From assembly GCF_000203795.2 (NCBI RefSeq), contig NW_006281104.1, positions 81,936-145,935 on the forward strand: a stretch of 64,000 nt of DNA, given 5' to 3'. This document shows, one piece after another, positions 60,428 through 64,000 of this stretch (within the stretch, counting starts at the first letter, position 1; every line of letters starts with the position of its first letter). The notes below the pieces were generated by a model that made no database searches, had not been told where the DNA came from, and was given only the letters and a program-made list of their open reading frames with translations. A program made the translations under genes and the position numbers. This stretch comes from Batrachochytrium dendrobatidis JAM81. Taxonomy: Eukaryota > Chytridiomycota > Chytridiomycetes > Rhizophydiales.

Positions 60428-60584
60428 AATTCTGGTGTAAATTTGACTAATTTCCAAATATTTCAATCGTGTGAATTGTCTTGAAATATCCCAAAATTTT
60501 GTTATTTTGACTCGATTAAAAAGTCGATTTTTGTTTTACAATTTGACAAATAAATTGCTTTTTTACTCTTTTTCTTTTCATAAA

Positions 60585-62378
60585 ATGCCAAAACGATTCC
60601 TCAATGTTGAATACGACACACTTACTACTGAAATCGATGTAACTGACTTTGAAGACCTGAGTGACGTTCAGGATGTTATCAAGGCAAAGTATGGAGAAAT
60701 TATTCCTACTCCAGCTGTTCTTATTCAGCTCTACGACCAACAGGGCCAGCTTATCGCAGACTTAGATGACATAGCAATTGAAAAAACTCCACAATACTAC
60801 AAGAAACTGGCTAAAGGTGGCTCCTGTGTTGTCATTGGTGTTTCCCCTCCACCTTCAAGACAACCTACTCAAACTGACCTAGGTTCAGTATCTGCTGCAG
60901 CCTCGACCTCTCTCCTATCAACAACGGAAGGTCCCCCTCATAAACGACAAAGTACCGAACCTGAGCCTGAACCCGATGATTTGACAACACAACTGAAGTC
61001 GTTTGCAAACGCCCAGTTGGATAAAGGATGTATAAAATCGCTAGATGATGATACCTTTTTACCATATCCTCAAAACGAAGTTCAAAAATTATATGTCAGA
61101 AAGTGCTATAAAGATGTCTTTGAATTGCTCCTGGCTCAAATTGATCGTGGCATGAAATCTTTTGCAATATCTGGGACGCCGGGCATTGGAAAGTCGCTAT
61201 TCTTTGTCTACATTTTGTACCGCCTGATGGATGACTTTGCCGAGAAAACTCTGTCTCTAAAGCCAAACCGAATTGTTTATCAAATGGGCTCTACGTACAA
61301 ATGCTTTGACTTGCAACAACAACTCGTCACCAGGACCACGAGGATTGATGCGGAGGGATTGGTTAGGAAACAAGATACATTCTACGTTATTGATGGACGA
61401 ACGTCTGAACCGCTCGTTTCGTCTTGTATTGTCTTGTTCATTTCATCCCCCCGTTCGGAATGGTACAAGGAATTTGTGAAGCAGAAGATGGCCAAGGAAT
61501 GGTACTTTCCTGTTTGGACTTTCAAAGAGTTACGGGCTTGCCGACGTCGTTGCTATTCGAAATTACGCTCTAAAACTTTCAAAAAGAGATATCGCATCTA
61601 TGGTGGTGTAGCTCGTTCTGTCTTTTACAAGGATTACTCCATCATTATACCAAATACAATGGAGGAAGCTTTGGCTGATGTTGATGCAGTCAAAGGGGTA
61701 CGAAACGTTGGAGCACCGACCAGAATATTTGCAACTGCTCATACATTGCTTCATATCATTGTGTCGGACGACGGACAGTACAAATTCCTGCATGTTGATA
61801 TTGCTTCAAAATATGTCGGGGAACAATTGTGGATATATTATTCTTCTCAAATGATCATCAATCTGCAAGAAATGTTTGGTGGTGCTCCCAACGAGATTTC
61901 AAGACATTTGTTTGAAATATACGGACATATGGTTTTTTGTACTGGTGGACAAACTCTCAAATGCAGATGCCTGGAAGATGGTACAGTGACAGATATTACT
62001 TTGGATGCACTCAATGGCCAACGAATTACATTTGGAATAAATACTATCCCTACTGCAGCAGCACTTGATGGCAACTATTACGAACCGACAGATGACGATG
62101 ATTTTGCAGCAATTGATTCACTCAGTCGACAGGGAATGTTTCAATTTACAGTTGCTGCTGAACATCCTATTTGTGGAGTTGATATTCTTACAAAACTGTG
62201 CAATTTGTATGATGAACCCAAACTTTATTTTGTGGTTCCACCTCACCAGTTTAAAGGGTTCAAAAAGCAGAGTTTCAACCCAATTGATGGCACAGAGCAG
62301 GTACAACCCATTCCTGGATTGAAGCAATATGTTATACAACTTCCTGTCATACAACCAGATTTGAAGAGTAGAAAGTGA
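60585..62378 (+). CDS. Crinkler-type (CRN) protein: header, P-loop NTPase and nuclease-like C-terminus
   Basis: 597 residues, single exon. Crinklers, known from oomycetes and amphibian chytrids, act inside host cells, often in the nucleus. Residues 1-90 form a divergent ubiquitin-like header (FLNVEYDTLTTEIDVTDF, ending GGSCVVIGV). A Pro/Glu/Ser linker with a basic patch (PPHKRQ) follows. The NTPase carries Walker A GTPGIGKS (197-204), a Walker B-like DTFYVIDG, the sensor-like ILFISSPRSEW region, and the WYFPVWTFKEL and YGGVARSVF blocks typical of CRN/RHS-type ATPases. From about residue 440 (HLFEIYGHMVF, then GGQTLKCRCL) the pattern suggests a restriction-endonuclease-like fold as proposed for this superfamily. 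The header lacks a classic signal peptide. The frame is open upstream to 60471 but without an ATG. Confidence 0.8.
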   Translation: MPKRFLNVEYDTLTTEIDVTDFEDLSDVQDVIKAKYGEIIPTPAVLIQLYDQQGQLIADLDDIAIEKTPQYYKKLAKGGSCVVIGVSPPPSRQPTQTDLGSVSAAASTSLLSTTEGPPHKRQSTEPEPEPDDLTTQLKSFANAQLDKGCIKSLDDDTFLPYPQNEVQKLYVRKCYKDVFELLLAQIDRGMKSFAISGTPGIGKSLFFVYILYRLMDDFAEKTLSLKPNRIVYQMGSTYKCFDLQQQLVTRTTRIDAEGLVRKQDTFYVIDGRTSEPLVSSCIVLFISSPRSEWYKEFVKQKMAKEWYFPVWTFKELRACRRRCYSKLRSKTFKKRYRIYGGVARSVFYKDYSIIIPNTMEEALADVDAVKGVRNVGAPTRIFATAHTLLHIIVSDDGQYKFLHVDIASKYVGEQLWIYYSSQMIINLQEMFGGAPNEISRHLFEIYGHMVFCTGGQTLKCRCLEDGTVTDITLDALNGQRITFGINTIPTAAALDGNYYEPTDDDDFAAIDSLSRQGMFQFTVAAEHPICGVDILTKLCNLYDEPKLYFVVPPHQFKGFKKQSFNPIDGTEQVQPIPGLKQYVIQLPVIQPDLKSRK

Positions 62379-64000
62379 TGGTTGTATTTTACAATTGATA
62401 TGGCATATTTTCAACCATTCCAACCATTCCAATTATTTGATAATTCAATGTTAATACAACTGGCATCATACAATTGTGTCCATTGAAGGGATTGAGATGC
62501 ATTTAGCATGAAAAGTCCAAATTCAAGTTTACTATTGTAACATACGCTTTTTGACAAATAATGGCTCTGTTGACACATCCTTGTACCATCTAATCGTGTC
62601 TGATTGAAGCATCAAGTATGAGTTTGGCAGACAACTTGCAACTTTAATCAACTTGTATACGGTAAGCATTTTGATAATGTCGGCATTTGTCAGGATATCA
62701 CACCTGACAACTTTGAATCGAATTTAGCAGTGATTATAGGTGAAAACACCAATCTAGCACAACAACAATTCCAGACAATTCCAGACAATCCGATTCTGAT
62801 TAGTTCTAAAACCAGAACTCACATTGTAACCACAAACCAAATGCGTTCAATATCAATCACAATCATCATGGACGAATGTATCAAAGTATGTCGTCAACTT
62901 TTGAATATTTTAGCAGTCTTGCTTAAAACAAGTGGTATCATCCAGTGCACTACATATACTACTCATGACCATTGACAACTGATTGTATAGCAATAGTGTT
63001 AGTGTATTGTGAGCAAAGTATTGATGATGGAATAACACACATTTTGGGTATGATACTAGAAACACACACACTTCAAATAACCATGCAACTATATGTTCAA
63101 ACTCTGCTCCAAATATATGTTGTTGTATACAGCAAACCTGGTAAAGTGTTGTATTTTGTCATGGCTGCATTGTTCCGAGACATAATTCGAGGCTTGTTAC
63201 AACGGGTTACCAGATTTGATATCCAATAGGTTTGATAAAAGTGTTGCAATTGACATTTATGTTTGTGGATAACAATATTTTGGAATCAATTCGTTCAATT
63301 TGGAAATCAGTTGGATTTCTTGCTGATATCAATATCAATGTCAGTTCAACTCAATTGATTGGAGTAGCACTCGAGTGCTTGCAGTATTGACTTTGGTTCA
63401 AACAGTAATACACAGTGACACACTGATTATCATTTCAGTGAAAAATGATACAGAAATGATCATTCTCAAAACAAGGAATCTGAATGACTGAAATACTGCG
63501 CTTATTATGCTGATAATTCAATACATGAATTTTGTCCGAATTTTACAGAGCTTTGTGATTTGTATAAATTGTAATAGTAGATAAGATACAGTAAATATAA
63601 TATAATATAGTATGTTACTGCAACTGTTACTAGTTATCACAAGAAACCAAATCAAAAGTGTAATGAAAGTTGCACAGTAATCCAAGATCAACATACTTGG
63701 TCTTTTCAGGAATATTGAAAAGGTATAATAAAGTAATTAAAAAGTCAAAATCGTTTAAAAAGTTGTTTATTGATAAAAAATATCTTGGCTTCTATAGTAA
63801 TTGGTTGTTTGTGGCTTGTAACACAAACAAGTATAATGCTTGATAATAAGCAGTTGTAACCAAAAGTAACTATCCAATGGTATCGATTCCTGTGGTTGGC
63901 CATGTCAATGTAATGTCATTATGTTACCCGCTAGTGGTTGCACGAATCCCAAAAATGAGGATAATGGAGTCGAGGCATATGGATTGGTGGTGATGAAGAG
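62379..64000. other. Non-coding right end
   Basis: 1.6 kb without a supported gene. A short direct repeat (AATTCCAGAC twice, at about 62768-62787) is present. On the minus strand the last 70 bp are open in more than one frame and could be the 3' end of a gene starting outside, but nothing identifies it. Confidence 0.35.

Noticed and set aside
62730..63229. Two open frames of about 80 codons after the CRN gene
   Set aside because: Low-complexity composition, no motif, and they sit in CAAT-rich spacer DNA.
63930..64000. 3' end of a minus-strand gene at the right edge
   Set aside because: Open in more than one frame for about 70 bp only; too short to identify.
1..64000. tRNA, rRNA, CRISPR arrays, bacterial operons
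   Set aside because: No cloverleaf with the T-loop consensus was noticed, no spaced repeat array, and the gene structure is plainly eukaryotic. A tRNA scan was not possible here.

Overview
The window looks like nuclear DNA from a chytrid fungus, most likely Batrachochytrium or a close relative (inference). The DNA is AT-rich. Genes carry many short introns (I count roughly 80), nearly all GT-AG with a few GC-AG. The core genes are opisthokont housekeeping genes. The right third carries Crinkler-type (CRN) proteins and a family of secreted coiled-coil proteins, a combination typical of the amphibian chytrids. I cannot settle the species. There are two assembly gaps (37801-37900 and 51331-51616).

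Left two thirds (1 to about 41.2 kb): densely packed conserved genes. In order: a partial unknown gene; a coiled-coil protein with Met-Asn-Pro-Ile repeats; glucose-6-phosphate 1-epimerase; epsin; exocyst EXO84; an oligopeptidase B-type serine peptidase; the mitochondrial ribosome GTPase MTG1; a GET5/UBL4-type ubiquitin-like protein; a PIF1-family helicase; a long disordered protein whose C-terminus resembles the AF4/FMR2 C-terminal homology domain; an HPC2/ubinuclein histone-chaperone subunit; an MIT-like protein; the NC2-alpha (DRAP1/Bur6) corepressor; eIF4G; and tubulin cofactor C. Several pairs are divergent, one with only 19 bp between start codons.

Right third (about 41.2 to 64 kb): an accessory, gene-poor, repeat-rich block. 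It holds a 5'-truncated CRN-type ATPase pseudogene with four one-base frame breaks, a stand-alone CRN header, an intact CRN with P-loop NTPase and nuclease-like parts, three secreted coiled-coil paralogues with nearly the same signal peptide and promoter, a 51-residue secreted peptide with a Lys-Arg site, and an armadillo-like/DUF4246 gene with a stop codon in its first exon. A repeat of about 1.27 kb lies upstream of two secreted paralogues. The non-coding DNA around two of these genes is far better conserved than their mature proteins, the pattern expected of a fast-evolving effector family.

The core genes cover vesicle traffic (epsin, EXO84), translation (eIF4G), transcription and chromatin (NC2-alpha, ubinuclein, AFF-like), DNA maintenance (PIF1), tubulin folding and mitochondrial ribosome assembly. 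They share no pathway. The accessory block is the part most likely to concern host interaction.
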